This document shows positions 22,923 to 34,525 of a stretch of DNA of 64,000 nucleotides, in pieces. The notes beneath the pieces are model-generated. The model saw only the letters and a list, made by a program, of their open reading frames with translations, was not told the origin of the DNA and made no database searches. The translations under genes and the position numbers were made by a program. Origin of the DNA: Locusta migratoria (taxonomy: Eukaryota; Arthropoda; Insecta; Orthoptera; Acrididae); contig CM048744.1 in NCBI GenBank assembly GCA_026315105.1, forward strand, positions 349,579,668 through 349,643,667, written 5' to 3'. Numbering within the stretch: the first letter of the stretch is position 1; the number at the start of each line of letters is the position of its first letter.

Positions 22923-23226
22923 CAGTCGCGTAACTAGGACTTGGCTTTGGGGGGGAGATAGATCTGCTTGACGAGCTAAATTTTAGTCAGTTTCCATACA
23001 GAGTTACAGACTACCATCTACCACTCCTGTTGAAGATTAATTCACTCCCATCCAATGAAAGCTTATGGTAAAATACCCCGAGTTTCCAATCTTTACCTGT
23101 ACCAGATTGCTGTTATACAATTTCTTTCTTTCTTTCTTTCCTTTTTTTTTTCTTTTTTTTCTTTGGGTTCTGGGGGTGGGGGCTTCTATCCCCCTCATCC
23201 CCCCCCCCCCCGTAGTTACGCCACTG
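22923..23226. mobile_element. hAT-type MITE, 8-bp TSD
   Basis: Left end CAGTCGCGTAACTAGG; right end read inward CAGTGGCGTAACTACGGG. The 8-bp TSD ATTTTTAC lies at 22915-22922 and 23227-23234. 304 bp with T/C-rich and poly-C interior (about 23117-23210). Inserted into the transposase relic. Confidence 0.9.
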
Positions 23227-23446
23227 ATTTTTACTTAAGCAGGGGTGTCACAGAAACCTCCGGTAATGACTGCATCATTTCTATGCACTTTCAAGATCCC
23301 CCGACCTAAATCCCTGACTGTGTCGGGAGATTTGAAGGATCGTGTCGATTAGAGATGTATATGGACTCTTTCTAATCTGAAGGATACCATATGATGACAT
23401 ATCACCCACATTACACTCGATATGGTGTGGCATCAATTGACTATGC

Positions 23447-23679
23447 AATGAAGGCTTTCACGACCGGATGTCATAGTTGCTGGTAGAACTTCCGGGTTAT
23501 AAGGCCGTGGTCCATAAAACGTATCAGTCTCACCTTACGCTTCGTCCAGAGCTGCGGCAAGACTCATCACAAGGAAGAAGACCTCTGAGGATGTCCGGCG
23601 CAGCTCTGGACGAAACGTAAGGTGAAACTGATACGTTTTATGGACCACGGCCTTATAACCCGGAAGTTCTACCAGCAAC
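23447..23679. mobile_element. Palindromic insertion with 12-bp TSD
   Basis: Arms 23476-23556 and 23599-23679 (81 bp each) are nearly perfect complements: GTTGCTGGTAGAACTTCCGG mirrored by CCGGAAGTTCTACCAGCAAC. Spacer 42 bp. Flanked by AATTGACTATGC at 23435-23446 and 23680-23691. The left end has an unpaired 29-bp leader, so it is not a simple TIR element. Confidence 0.9.
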
Positions 23680-23759
23680 AATTGACTATGCCATGTTACA
23701 GATGCAGCATGCTGCAGACTTGGGAAGGATTACACTGAACAAATGTTATAACATTCTAA

Positions 23760-24446
23760 TAAATGTGCCAGAACCACTGTTATGTGTTTGATCGCCCCTC
23801 CTCTATTCCTACACTCACACCATATTCTGACTGTTATGTATTTTTGCCTGGTGACAGAAACTGGAAGTATATTTATACTTCATACTCTGTGAGCACACCA
23901 ATTACTGAACATTATCATGAAGTATCAGTGTCATGCAATGTATGCAGTTCACACTGCAGCACCTAGTACATTGTCAGTTTAATTGTGATCACCATTACAA
24001 TGTAAACTTTAACAGCCAGCATTTAAAAATTCCAGTCTGAGGGACTGTGGTCAATGCATAAAACCTCTTTCTAATATTTGGTTTCCAGCTGTGGGAGACA
24101 TCTTCCAAGATCCTGCCACTGGGCACAAAGGGCTCTCATAGAGGGCACCACCATTAGTCAAATCTGACTCTCTGGCTCTCTCTGGATAGTGTCATCATTC
24201 TTGATTAATAGTAATCAATTGTCATTTTGTTGGTGCTATGTCACCATCCATATTATATCAAATTTTAAACTGTTTTCTTTTCTGTTAAATTATTCTGGTA
24301 TTTATGAATCTCTATAGTTCTCTATGCATGCACAAATGATAATGTGATGTTCTTGCTAAAAACACTTGTCTCACAAAACTTTATTTCTTGGTTCCCATCT
24401 TGAAAAACGTTCTGCTATGGCTGAGTTTTTAGTGTGTCCCATTTAA

Positions 24447-24480
<34 letters not shown>

Positions 24481-25160
24481 TATTTGACTTACTGGGTGTC
24501 GACACTTCTTTTCTTTGTTCCACTACACACTTTACCACAACTGCATGGCATTTTATATACCCCAGGTATTGCTTGTGGTGACATGCATCGTTTGCCTAGC
24601 TTTAATAATCTTTGATCATCTTGATGGGTCTGAAGAACATTTCAACCGCATGGTTCGGGGGTTCAAAAAACTCATAAATAAATTTGCAACTGCTGAACTA
24701 GGAGGGCTGCCCACAGCCAACCTGTCAATTTGTTCGTAAAACTCGTTATTATTCTGGAAATAAGTTGTGGTAAAGCAGTGTCTTGAGTAAAGCCACTATG
24801 TCAGATGAAAACATATTTGCAATTTATGAAATAGCTTTGTTTACTGTAGAGCCGGCCAAAAATACTGAAACATGCAGTACTGCTGCACATGTGCAACATA
24901 CGGGTCAAAATTTATGATGCCAAGAAGAACGTTTCACTTGGTGCAAGGTAACCCTATTTACAACTGGACGGAACTTGTGATCCTCTAGGATCAGTTTCAC
25001 CAGACACGAAGAGAATCGGCAGCAACTATCAGAAAGCTGCTATACCTCCATTTGTATATCAGTAGTGTAATGCATTGTTGTGACTGGAATAAAGTGGATG
25101 GACCAATGATCAGGACCACTGAATGTGCCTGCACAATAATGTCACAGTAAAACGTGTTTC
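23760..25160. other. Intergenic, no gene recognised
   Basis: Contains a 31-T run (24449-24479) and a 74-codon open stretch (24515-24739) with no family resemblance. No splice context or repeat partner was found in the window. Confidence 0.5.
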
Positions 25161-26027
25161 AGGAGGTGTTTGTTATTGTGGTCTTCAGTCCAAAGAATGG
25201 TTTGATGCAGACTTCCACGCTACTCTATACTGTGCAAGCCTCTTCATCTCTGAATAAAAATGGCAACCCATATCCTTTTGAACCTGCTTGCTGCATTCAT
25301 CTGTCAGTCTCCCTCTGTGATTTTTACCCCACAAACTTCCCTCCAATGCTAACCTGATATTTCCCTGACATCTCAGAATGTGTCCCACCAATCAATCCCT
25401 TATTTTAGTCTAGATATGCCAGAAATTTCTCTTTTCCCCCAATTCTGTTCAGTACGTCCTCACTAGTTATGTGATCTACCAATCTAATCTTTAACATTCA
25501 TCTGTAGCATGACATTTCAAAAGTTCCCATAATCTTTTTGTCTAAATTCCATATTGTTCACATTTCACTCCTGTACAATACTGTACTCCAGACATATGCT
25601 TTCAGAAAGCACTTCTCAACAATTAAATCACTATTGCATGTCAACTAATTTATCTTCTTCAGAAATGATTAACTTCCCATAGCCAGTCTGCATTTTATAT
25701 CTTCTTTGCTTCATCATCAGAAGTTAATTTCCTACCCAAATAACAAATCTCATCTACTGCTTTCAGTTTCTTGACCGTCACCTTATTTTTTTAGACTACA
25801 CTCCATTACTCTTATTTTGCTCTTGTTAATGTTCATCTTATACCTTCCTTTCAAGACATTGCTAATTTTGTTCAATTGCTTTTCAATATCCTTTGAGGTC
25901 CCTGCAGAATTACAATTTCATTGGCAAAACACAATCTTTTTTTATTTCTTCTTCAAATTTCTCATTTCTTTCCTTTGCAGCTTGCTTAATGTACAGAATG
26001 AATAACATTGGGAAAAGGCTACAATAT

Positions 26028-26224
26028 TGTGTGGCGACTGCTCAACCGCCAAATTAATAGAACCAATGTGTGACATACCTTTGTAGCTGGATCTTTGGGA
26101 TTTCAGCCTCCCAGGTCCCGTCAGAATGTTTAACCTCAGTGCTGATGTAGCCTTTTTTTGTGTTGTAATAAAGTGTTGTATCAAGTACATGTGGTACATG
26201 TGGTACCACATAAAACCCATACTG
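26028..26224 (+). repeat. 5' LTR of the Gypsy element
   Basis: Aligns with 29509-29716 along its length, with about one difference per ten bases by eye, so the insertion is old. Confidence 0.85.
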
Positions 26225-27189
26225 GTGATTCCGAAGTCAAGGACACTGCCGATTTACACAAGTTGTGCAGCGGCATCTGGTTTTTGGTGTGGAATTTCAC
26301 TGTAAAATACTAAAGTTATTGTCTCAATGGTCACTACAATAACCACAACAGTGCCATCTCTGCCGGGATTTCATGCTGCATGAATCAAGTGAATTCCTGC
26401 ATCTAGTACATCAAATTTGAATTAGCAGAACATTTTCTTGTCGGACATGTTCGCTACACCAAGTGCATTCAGTACTGCGAGAAACTTAATGGACTCAGGC
26501 CTTGGTTTGCTGTTTATTTCCCCAAGTGTTAATCATATACCTTCACCACATCTCGTGTGCTCCTAACACTCAGGTTTTGCAGAACATGAACTTATCAAAG
26601 TTGCAAAATTTGAATTTCAAGCCAGCAACCGCTCTGCGAAATGTGTTTGTGTATCCTTCCACCAACCATGTGCTCTGCCAATGAGGTGTAGTTTCCTCTA
26701 CTAATCAGTTGAACTTTTCTGGTGTTTCTTGACTTAGTCTTTCTTCTCAAGACACCTATCACAACCTATTCATCAACAGCTCGGGTGATCATGGGCAGTT
26801 TCTCATGTTGCAGTTGCACCTATTTCCGTCTGTCCTGGACATTGTAATCTGCACTACCGTGTGTGTTCATTGATTACCCGACCAGGCCTGCTTGTCCTGT
26901 CAATGATGATATAAACTCTAATTTTACTGAAGGTATTGATGTGTGTAGTGTGCTACCCGCATCATGTGATGCGTCTTGTGTGTCATTTGTTCAATAACCG
27001 CTTCTACTGTACCTCACTGTTGACCGATGAGAACATTCTCGGTTGCACCCATTAATGCTTCTGACAGCTTTCATGGCACACACTGGTGCCTCTTCTGCGT
27101 TGGTTACCCATGCCATCTCACCTTTACCTGCCGGGACACTCTTGCTCATCTTCGAGGCTCCACCAGGAACAACAGCTGCGTAAAGCTCC

Positions 27190-27720
27190 CTCATGATGCT
27201 ACAGGAAATCGGCGCCTCCACTGCCACTCATGTTCTGGAGGCACTTCTGTTGCCACCACCTGGGTGCCTTCCTAAGCTGCTGCCTTTCTCCTTCGAAGCT
27301 CCCATGATGTTCTTTGCTTCGGCTGAACTAATATTTGACCACTACGTGCCCGAAGACTCAGCTCATTACCTGTGCCTCATGTTGATTTGATCCATGACCT
27401 CTCCTCCAGCAACTGGCCACTATGCCATAGCCAAACAGACAATCCTTGAGAGGATCACTCGCATGCCAGAGGATACTATCCAACACATCATCCATGAGGA
27501 ACACTTGAGGGACAAGAAGCCATCACAGCTCTGGTGCTCTTCTTGTCAACGAACATGACATGTCAGACTCCAACCTCATGGCTATGTGGTCAAGCAAACT
27601 CCTGCTCGCAGTCCAGACCATCCTCACTTATAATATTCTGCAGCCTCCGAGTTAGAGTATACATATTGCCAACAGGGTTTACGATGCCTACCTTGAGAAA
27701 TGCGCGAGCAGGTGCCTACA
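27190..27720 (+). pseudogene. Gypsy gag remnant
   Basis: Frame-shifting fragments read LPPPGCLPKLLPFSFEAP (PFWP-like start) and then QTILERITRMPEDTIQHIIH, EEHLRDKKPSQL, VNEHDMSDSNLMAMW, typical of insect Gypsy gag. Several frameshifts and stops. Confidence 0.7.
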
Positions 27721-27799
27721 TGTATATCATTCTATCAGTGTCTTTTCTCTGTTGTGTGGCCGTTTGTACATACATGACTGCGCTTAAAATGTTTGTTTC

Positions 27800-27990
27800 T
27801 TGATTGACACCAGTGCTGACATAACACTCCTACTGCCTTTGATGGTTGCCAGTCCTCTCCACCCTCACAGTGCTACACTTCGAGCAGTAAACGCCACTCA
27901 GCTGCCATGTGCAGATTCATTCAGTGTTTCATCATCTCACAAACACTTACTTTTCTTGTGCTCTATCAAGCTCTGTCTCTTGCCATGCTA
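27800..27990 (+). pseudogene. Gypsy aspartic protease remnant
   Basis: IDTSADITLLPL-like motif at about 27800-27840, where retroelement proteases have DTGAD. The Gly of the active-site triad is replaced by Ser. Confidence 0.65.
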
Positions 27991-28329
27991 ACACACTGAT
28001 TTTTCGTGAGTGTATCCAAACTACTGAAAAGTTCACTGCTCTGTTTTGTCACAAACATGAACAAGTGATGAAACTGTGCCGCAAAAAAAGAAGAAGAAGA
28101 TGCTGTCTGCAAGTGCTTTGATGAACCCACAGGCACAATGCACCGCTACATTCCTCACTGCCTATGATGCAAAATCTTTAACAAACTACACAACCTTGCT
28201 CACCTGAGAGTAAAAGCCTCCACTAAGTTGGTCACAGACCGATCCATCTGGTGAGACATAAAGTGTGATTGCCAGGGCTCATGCCTGTGTTCCCTGCCAA
28301 AAAGCTACAGTTCATACTCACACATCCCC

Positions 28330-28880
28330 TCCCCTCAGCTCTTTCCCCATCCCACCTGGGCGTTTCCAATATGTTCATATCAATCTACTCCCCTTACTAT
28401 GGCCGACAGTTTTCACTATCTACTAACCTCCATTGACCGCACATTGCACTGGGTTGAATCCATGCCCATTCCCAACAATCATGGAGGAAATGGTTGCATG
28501 TGCATTTGTGCAGTCCTAGATCACTCTATTTGGCTGTCCTTCCATCATAACAACTGACCAGGGCTGCCATTTTGAGTCTTCCCTCTTTCAAAATCTTTGC
28601 AACCTGTTCAGCATCAGATGTATTCACACAACTGCTTATCACCACTAAGGCAATAGACTAATTGACCACTGACACCAAACCCTAAAGGCAGCCTTAATTT
28701 GTCACCACACTCTGTGGTTTGAGGTGCTACCTTTAGTGCACCTCAACCTGCACACCATGTACAAGCCGGACCTGAAAGAAACAGTGACTGAGTTTGTGTA
28801 TGGACAAACTCTGTCCCTCCCCAGAGAGCTCGTCCGTCCTTCCCCTCCTTTTCCCTTCTCTGACCTCCCTTCCTTTGTAG
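28330..28880 (+). pseudogene. Gypsy integrase core remnant
   Basis: Fragments over three frames: YLLTSIDRTLHWVE-like, ITTDQGCHFESSLFQNLCNL (second catalytic Asp region), IRCIHTTAYHH, LKAALICHH, and EFVYGQTLSLPREL. These follow the retroviral integrase order D-D-E. Stops interrupt it. Confidence 0.8.
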
Positions 28881-29508
28881 ACTGTGTCCACTTGTAGTGT
28901 TCCAAACTTAAACTCCCGTCGTCACTCCTCTCCCGCTCCTCACGTTACTTTCCTGCACCCTCCTCACCTGTCACTCACTTTCCCCCCTCCAATCGCTACT
29001 CCGTCCTCCTCGTCCTCTCTGCCGTTGCCATCATCACCCTTTCATGGTTTCTTCCCCTCTCCTCTACCTCCTTCCCCCCTCCTCTTGCTACAGACATCTC
29101 AATCATCCTCCGTGACCATGCAGTTTTCATCCTCTGTCCATCTTTATCTGCTTCCTCATCCCCCCCCCTCCCCCACACTAATGAGTGGTAGCTCCTCCGT
29201 CACATACCACTTCCTGGCACTGTGATGTCACATGTGATCCGGGCCTTTCTACTTCCATCATCTGCTGAGTTGCTTGTCATTGCACCTGTGGGTCTGCCGA
29301 CCAGCACACATCTCCCAATGCCTTCGGCATCTCGATGACTTCATCGTCAGCAATCCCACGACTTATTGTCGTCCACACACTGCCCTGCCGATGGATGCAG
29401 TCCAGTTGTCTGTAACTCAGCTGCCATCTCACGACACCTTGGTCTACCCCCCCCCCCCCCGATGTCTCAAGATGTGCTCTGCACTTAGTGAAGGGGAGGG
29501 AGGAGGGC

Positions 29509-29716
29509 TGTGTGGCAACCGCTCGAATGCTGAAATGATAGAACCAATGTGTAACATATCTTTGTAGCTGGATCTTTGGGTTTTCAGCCTCCCTGGGTCC
29601 GCCAGCCATGTTTCACCTCAATTATGGTGTAGCGTTTGTCCGTTTTGTAATAAAGAGTTGTATCAAGTACATGCGGTTCTTATTGTGGCTCCAACTCCAC
29701 ATAAAACCCTTAACTG
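29509..29716 (+). repeat. 3' LTR of the Gypsy element
   Basis: Begins TGTGTGGCAACCGCTC immediately after the polypurine tract and ends at CACATAAAACCC plus a few bases. A CT-rich, partly poly-C segment (about 28880-29460) lies before it. Confidence 0.85.
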
Positions 29717-30885
29717 TATTATTCCCACTACTGCGTCCCTTTCACATCTTTCAACTCTCATAACTGCTGTCTGGATGTGCATAAGTAGAACATTACTTTC
29801 CTTCCCTCTGTTTTGCCTCCACTACCTTCAAATTTGAAAGAGTGTATTCTAGACAACCTTGCCAAAAGCTTTCTTCAAATCTACAAAAGCCTAAAACATA
29901 GTTTTGCCTTATCTTCTAAGATAAGTCACAATATGTGTATTGCCTCATTGATTCCTAATTTTTTCTAAATCCAAACTGAGCTTCACCGAGATTGGATTCT
30001 AACAGTTGTTCATTTCATGTTTAATAGTAAATTGATGGTTCTGTAATTTTCACATGTCGGTGCCTGGTTTCTTTGGAATTGGGATTATTATACTGTTCTT
30101 GATGTGTGTGTGTATTTTTCCCTTATAGAGTACATCTTATACACCAGCTGGAATATTTTTGTCATGGCTTTCTCTTCCAGAAATTCAGTAGCTCTTGGGG
30201 AATATCGTCTAATCCAGCGGCCTTACTTTGAAATTGTGCTCTGTGCAAACTTCTACCAGGTGAACTCCTGGTTCCATTCATTTTCCCCCATCCTTATCAC
30301 CCTACTATTTTTCCTTCTCCTGAGTTCCAGTCCCCCATGACACAAACTTTCCTCTCCCTTAAGTGTCTGAATAACTTCTTTTAAATCATAATACATTTTT
30401 TTCGATATTCTCATCACTGGCAGTTAGCTGGTATAAAAACTTGTACTACTACTTGGTCGGTGTTGGTGTCTCGTCAATCTTTGCTATCATAATGCATTAA
30501 TTATGCTGTTCATAGTAACTTACCTGCATTCCTATTTTCTTATTCCTGTATTCCTTTCCTATATTTGCCTCAACTGATTTGTTATTTATAACTTGGTACT
30601 CACCTGACAATAAATTGTATTCATCCTGCCACTGAGCTTCACTAATCTTCTCCATATCTAACTTACCTACCCTATTAAGGGAAAGATGATTTCTTTTTGT
30701 TTTTCTTGATGACTACACCCATCTGAGTAGTCCCTACCCACAGATCGGAGTGGGGGTCTATTTTATCTCCGTAATATTTTACTCAAGAAGATGCCATCAA
30801 CATATATTCATATGGCAGATATACACATGTGGCATCTATTCCGAAAGAACAGACATCACTTCTGATACTGCAGTTGTTATTATTT

Positions 30886-31356
30886 CATATTCACAGGATA
30901 TATGATATCACCTGTGCATGGGCAAAGCTGAAAATGTGTACACAGCCAGGATTCGAACCCGGGCCTCCCATTTTCTAGGCAGTTGCACTGACCCCTACAC
31001 CACTAGGAACACAGTGATCAGCGCACCTGCAAGGACTACCTAAGCACGCCTCCCGTCAGATACAAATTTCCAGCACTTCCCTGCCCACAGTTTGAAAGCT
31101 CTTACTCTTACAGAAATTAGTACATAGTGACTATGAGTTTAAGTATTGTGAGCAGGGTAGTGCTAGAAATTTGTGTCTGACGGGAGGTGTGCTTAGGTAG
31201 TCCTTGCAGATGCGCTGATCTCTGTGTCCGCAGTGGTGTAGGGGTCAGTGTAACTGCCTAGAAAGCGGGAGGCCCGGGTTTGAATCCCAGCTGGGTACAC
31301 ATTTTCAGCTTTGCCCACACACAATTGATGCCATACATTCTGTGAATATCATATGG
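30886..31356. mobile_element. Foldback SINE with tRNA-like arms
   Basis: Arms about 30886-31090 and 31151-31356 are complementary. Each contains a tRNA-like half: on the right arm GTGGTGTAGGGGTCAGTG (A-box side, about 31233) and GGTTTGAATCC (B box, 31277-31287); the left arm has the mirror GGATTCGAACC at about 30950-30960. It sits in the 5' part of the LINE. A piece of the same repeat continues left to about 30830. Confidence 0.88.
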
Positions 31357-31599
31357 TAAAGCTGCATGTCCTTGGGAAAAATGTAGTTTCCAGTTTCCCT
31401 TGCTTTCAGCTGTTTGCAATAACCGCATAGCAAAGCAACATTAGCTGATGTTACAAAGCCAGCTTATTCAATCATCCAGACTGTTGCCCCAGTAACTATT
31501 GAAAGAACCACTCATTTGTCTGGCGTCTCCATGGATAACCCTCCACTGTGAATGCACCTATGGTACAGTTGCCTGTATCTTTGAGGCAATGTCTGAGGT

Positions 31600-32150
31600 T
31601 CATGAGGACTGATCCGATGTCATGAAATTCATGATGTGTGAAAAGCTGCCACATCATGGATGTTGTTTTAATTTATTCCTTCTTTGCTGCTAATTCTATT
31701 CACAAAGTATTTCACGGCCAGTATCCATATATGCTGCTGATTGGACCTACAAAAATTATATCTTTGTACAATAAATGGTTCAGGTGATTTGACATGATAA
31801 ACACTGAGATCCGAGTCAAATTGCTGCATCATACATGAGGATTTAATATTTATAATTTTGTTACTACTCTTTCTATTGCCAATACATTTCCCAAACATTA
31901 TATATATCCAATTTAATGTACTTACAATGCCAGTGTACAACATATATTTCACGAAATATGAAGTCATTAACATAGATCATGGTGAAAATGAAACTGCAGG
32001 ACAAAATATGCTGGGAATCCAAACAGCTGAAAGCCATGTATACATTCTTCATCCTCTCTGGAGTTGTATGGAGTAAATCAGCAAAACATCAGACATATAC
32101 ACATGCCATATGTGTATGTTCAAAATCACCTTATAAGCTCCTGGCTTGAT
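31600..32150. other. Intergenic, no gene recognised
   Basis: AT-rich; ORFs of about 100 codons here have no recognisable content. Confidence 0.5.
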
Positions 32151-33320
32151 TTTTACCTAACTTCATATGCACATTACTTAAAGAGACAGAGGAGAGGATA
32201 AGAGACGGAGTTGATAATGAAATGACTAGACAGGAGGAGGAAAATGGAGTGGGAAGGCAAGATGGACAAGAGGGATGAAGAGGAAGTAGATTACACAAGG
32301 AAGGAAAGGAGTAGAATGACTGATAGAATTGTGATTTAGGGGGAGGAAGCAGAAAAAAGTGGAGGAAGAGGAGGAGGAAGAGAAGATAGTCGGAAAGGGG
32401 GATGAGGTGGATATGGATAAAATGCAGAAAATTATTGCTTCTCTCAATTCTCTCATCAGAAATTATATGTGGCATGCAACAAAGTTGCAAAACCACTTGA
32501 TATCTATAGTTATGGGAAAAGAATAAACACGGGCACTGTAACCAAAGGAAAGGTACAGATTTGGAAATTTTTAAATTTTTACAGAGGATGCTGGGACTAA
32601 GGATATGATATACAGCCTATGAATCCAATAGGAAAGGGGAAGTAGGAGAGGAGAAAGTGAGAAGAGGAGGGGGGAGAGGGGAATGAGAAAAGGAGGGGAG
32701 AGGAAAGTGAAAAGGGTAGGATCAGACAAATAGCTGCCAATTGTTATGGTTAGATACATGAATTGGGAGGAGGTGTATGATGCAGGAGATGGGAACTGTT
32801 GGTTGGAGGGCATTAATATGTAGGTTACCATATATTAAGGGAAAGATAATATTGAGACCAGGGAATGTGTTGTAAGGATAATTCACACTAATGCAGTTCA
32901 GAAAATCTTATGGTGGAAGGGAGAATCCAGATGGCCCGGGTTGTGAAGCAACTACTGAAATCAACCATGTTACGCTCAGCCACTTGTTTGACACAGGTTG
33001 GTTAACCTTGCTCTTAGCCACACTTTTATAAGTAGCCCTACATTCTGATGGATAATTTCTTGGTAGACATAACAGTATAAAAAACTATGGAATAATTGCA
33101 GTGGAGTTTGGTAGGCCAGTGAGAGACTAGAATGGGAAGTGTTGGGTAGGTGGATGGGGGCAGGTCTTGCACCAGTGTCTTCCACATGGATATGATACCT
33201 GTGGCAAGAGGTTGGGGGTTGTCATTGCAGTTTTGATGAACTGCATGACTGCTGCCAGATGGCCTTCACCAGTTGCTAGATTATTCCACTCAAAAGCTAT
33301 GCCATAATAATCCCATCCCA
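32150..33320 (-). mobile_element. Penelope-like element fragment, minus strand
   Basis: The minus strand reads LPQVSYPCGRHWCKTCPHPP at about 33220-33130, the Cys motif before the GIY-YIG endonuclease, as at 53.35 kb. It is followed toward lower coordinates by a pyrimidine-rich 3' region (GA-rich on the plus strand, 32170-32430 and 32620-32720), as in other PLE copies. The GIY-YIG core itself is missing or unrecognisable. Confidence 0.65.
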
Positions 33321-33730
33321 AAAGTCCAGTATGATCCCAGTAGTAATGATACTATTTTATTTCCCTTTCTCATTTTACCTCCAATATGTGATTATCCAAA
33401 GATGCACATGTTAAAAGCTCATTTTGCGAGTTATAGCCTAATCTCTGCACTTGATGTTCATTGTTACTACACCATGCTCTGATTGAACATATAGGGCACA
33501 ATTAGTTAACTATAAATATTTCTTTTATATGAACTTATTTCTTTTTATATGTCATTACTTTTATCAGAATACAGCAGTATAGCGTGTTACCAATTAAAAT
33601 TTTGACATTTTTCAGGAACGCTTTATATATACTGCATCTCTTACCCTTTTAATTCTGTGCTTGTACCACGATCTTTTCTGTAATATTTATATTTGTATAT
33701 TATTCTGTTAACTGTTTCCTGCACAGATAC

Positions 33731-33762
33731 CTGAAGGAGGGCAATAATTGCCTGAAATTGGT
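33731..33762 (+). repeat. Hairpin tail motif (CTGAAGGAG-stem-GAAA)
   Basis: CTGAAGGAGGGCAATAATTG then CCTGAAATTGG. The stem GGCAATAATTGCC is flanked by pairing TACC and GGTA. Followed by AT-rich sequence. Confidence 0.6.
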
Positions 33763-33898
33763 AGTAAATAAATGTACAACCGTGCAACTGATGTCTTTTT
33801 AACCTAAATTAACATTTATTTACATAACTTTATGTTTTTGGATATGAGAAATTTAACATTATGGGCAGTCCTTGTATATGGAAATTACTATAGGAAAT

Positions 33899-34525
33899 AT
33901 TATAGAGGAAAAATTCTTAACAGGAAAAAAATATACGTAAAAAATAGATGAAGAACACTTACCAGGCGAAGGGGCACAGGCAGTAATAGTAACAAATAAA
34001 CACACAGACACACACACACTCAAAAATGCTAGCTTTCGCAGCCTAGCTGCTTCATCAGGCAGAAGGGAAGGAGAGGGAAAAGGAAATGATGAGGGATTTA
34101 AGGAAGGGGGTAAGGAGCCATTCCAATCCCGGGACAGGAAAGACTTACCTTGGGGGAAAAAATGGAAGGTAAATAAATGCACATACACCCACACATTTAC
34201 ACAGACACAAGTACACTTAGGCAGACAGTTCTACAGTATGTCTGCCTAAGTGTACTTGTGTCTGTGTAAATGTGTGGGTGTATGTGCATTTATTTACCTT
34301 CCATTTTTTCCCCTAAGGTAAGTCTTTCCTGTCCCGGGATTGGAATGGCTCCTTACCCCCTTCCTTAAATCCCTCATCATTTCCTTTTCCCTCTCCTTCC
34401 CTTCTGCCTGATGAAGCAGCTAGGCTGCGAAAGCTAGCATTTTTGAGTGTGTGTGTGTCTGTGTGTTTATTTGTTACTATTACTGCCTGTGCCCCTTCGC
34501 CTGGTAAGTGTTCTTCATCTATTTT
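33899..34525. mobile_element. Near-perfect long palindrome with 14-bp TSD
   Basis: Arms about 33937-34218 and 34247-34529 mirror each other almost base for base; the centre TTCTACAGTA separates CTTAGGCAGACAG from its complement. The direct repeat TTACTATAGGAAAT at 33885-33898 and 34526-34539 is a target duplication, so the palindrome inserted as one unit. Each arm carries the CTGATGAAGCAGC-TAG-GCTGCGAAA hairpin (34408-34436 on plus; 34029-34057 on minus). A partial relative is at 37003-37165. Confidence 0.93.

Larger units (their letters stand above)
22173..23750 (+). pseudogene. Tc1/mariner-superfamily transposase relic, interrupted twice
   Basis: HTH remnant at about 22490-22620: FPWSTVKKISCHIFHWYPYT then IHNVHQIQ. 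The catalytic block ENILWTDKAHFTF and AINTQNFHIW (about 22640-22725) matches insect transposases with WTDEAHF and VNTQNCRIW. C-terminal remnants run after the first insertion (about 23235-23446; VSGDLKDRVD) and after the second (about 23692-23740; MLQMQHAADLG). The reading is broken by a hAT-type MITE, by a palindromic insertion and by point stops. No terminal repeats for this element were identified. Confidence 0.8.
26028..29716 (+). mobile_element. Gypsy-type LTR retrotransposon, degenerate
   Basis: Two similar LTRs of about 200 bp begin TGTGTGGC, include GTAGCTGGATCTTTGGG and TAATAAAG-GTTGTATCAAG, and end after CACATAAAACCC. A polypurine tract AAGGGGAGGGAGGAGGGC precedes the 3' LTR. The interior (about 3.28 kb) is short for Gypsy. 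I see gag, protease and integrase remnants but no reverse transcriptase, so pol is internally deleted. It interrupts the LINE. TSD is not clear (TAT on both sides). Confidence 0.9.
25165..31600 (-). mobile_element. Non-LTR retrotransposon (LINE), minus strand, split by two insertions
   Basis: Read right to left: 5' part (about 31600-31357), endonuclease-side fragments (about 30825-30240), an internal deletion near 30230, RT fragments (about 30230-29720), RT and C-terminus (about 26027-25165). The C-terminal segment (25391-25185) reads VGHILRCQGNIRLALEGSLW then GKNHRGR and EMKRLAQ, closely matching the intact-looking copy at 63.6-63.9 kb. The RT is broken by stops. Clade is uncertain; the C-terminal GHILRH-GRGRPR type occurs in RTE-like elements. 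A Gypsy element (26028-29716) and a foldback SINE (about 30830-31356) sit inside it. Confidence 0.85.

Noticed and set aside
24515..24739. 74-codon ORF with a hydrophobic segment
   Set aside because: No relative recognised, no splice partners, intergenic; treated as chance.
28884..29225. 113-codon Pro/Ser-rich ORF
   Set aside because: It reads a CT-rich stretch before the 3' LTR of the Gypsy element; composition explains it.
31230..31300. tRNA gene candidate in the foldback arm
   Set aside because: Mirrored in the opposite arm and embedded in a repeat; no clean cloverleaf.
32131..32831. Ser/Leu/Pro-rich minus-strand ORFs
   Set aside because: Products of the pyrimidine-rich PLE 3' region; no domain.
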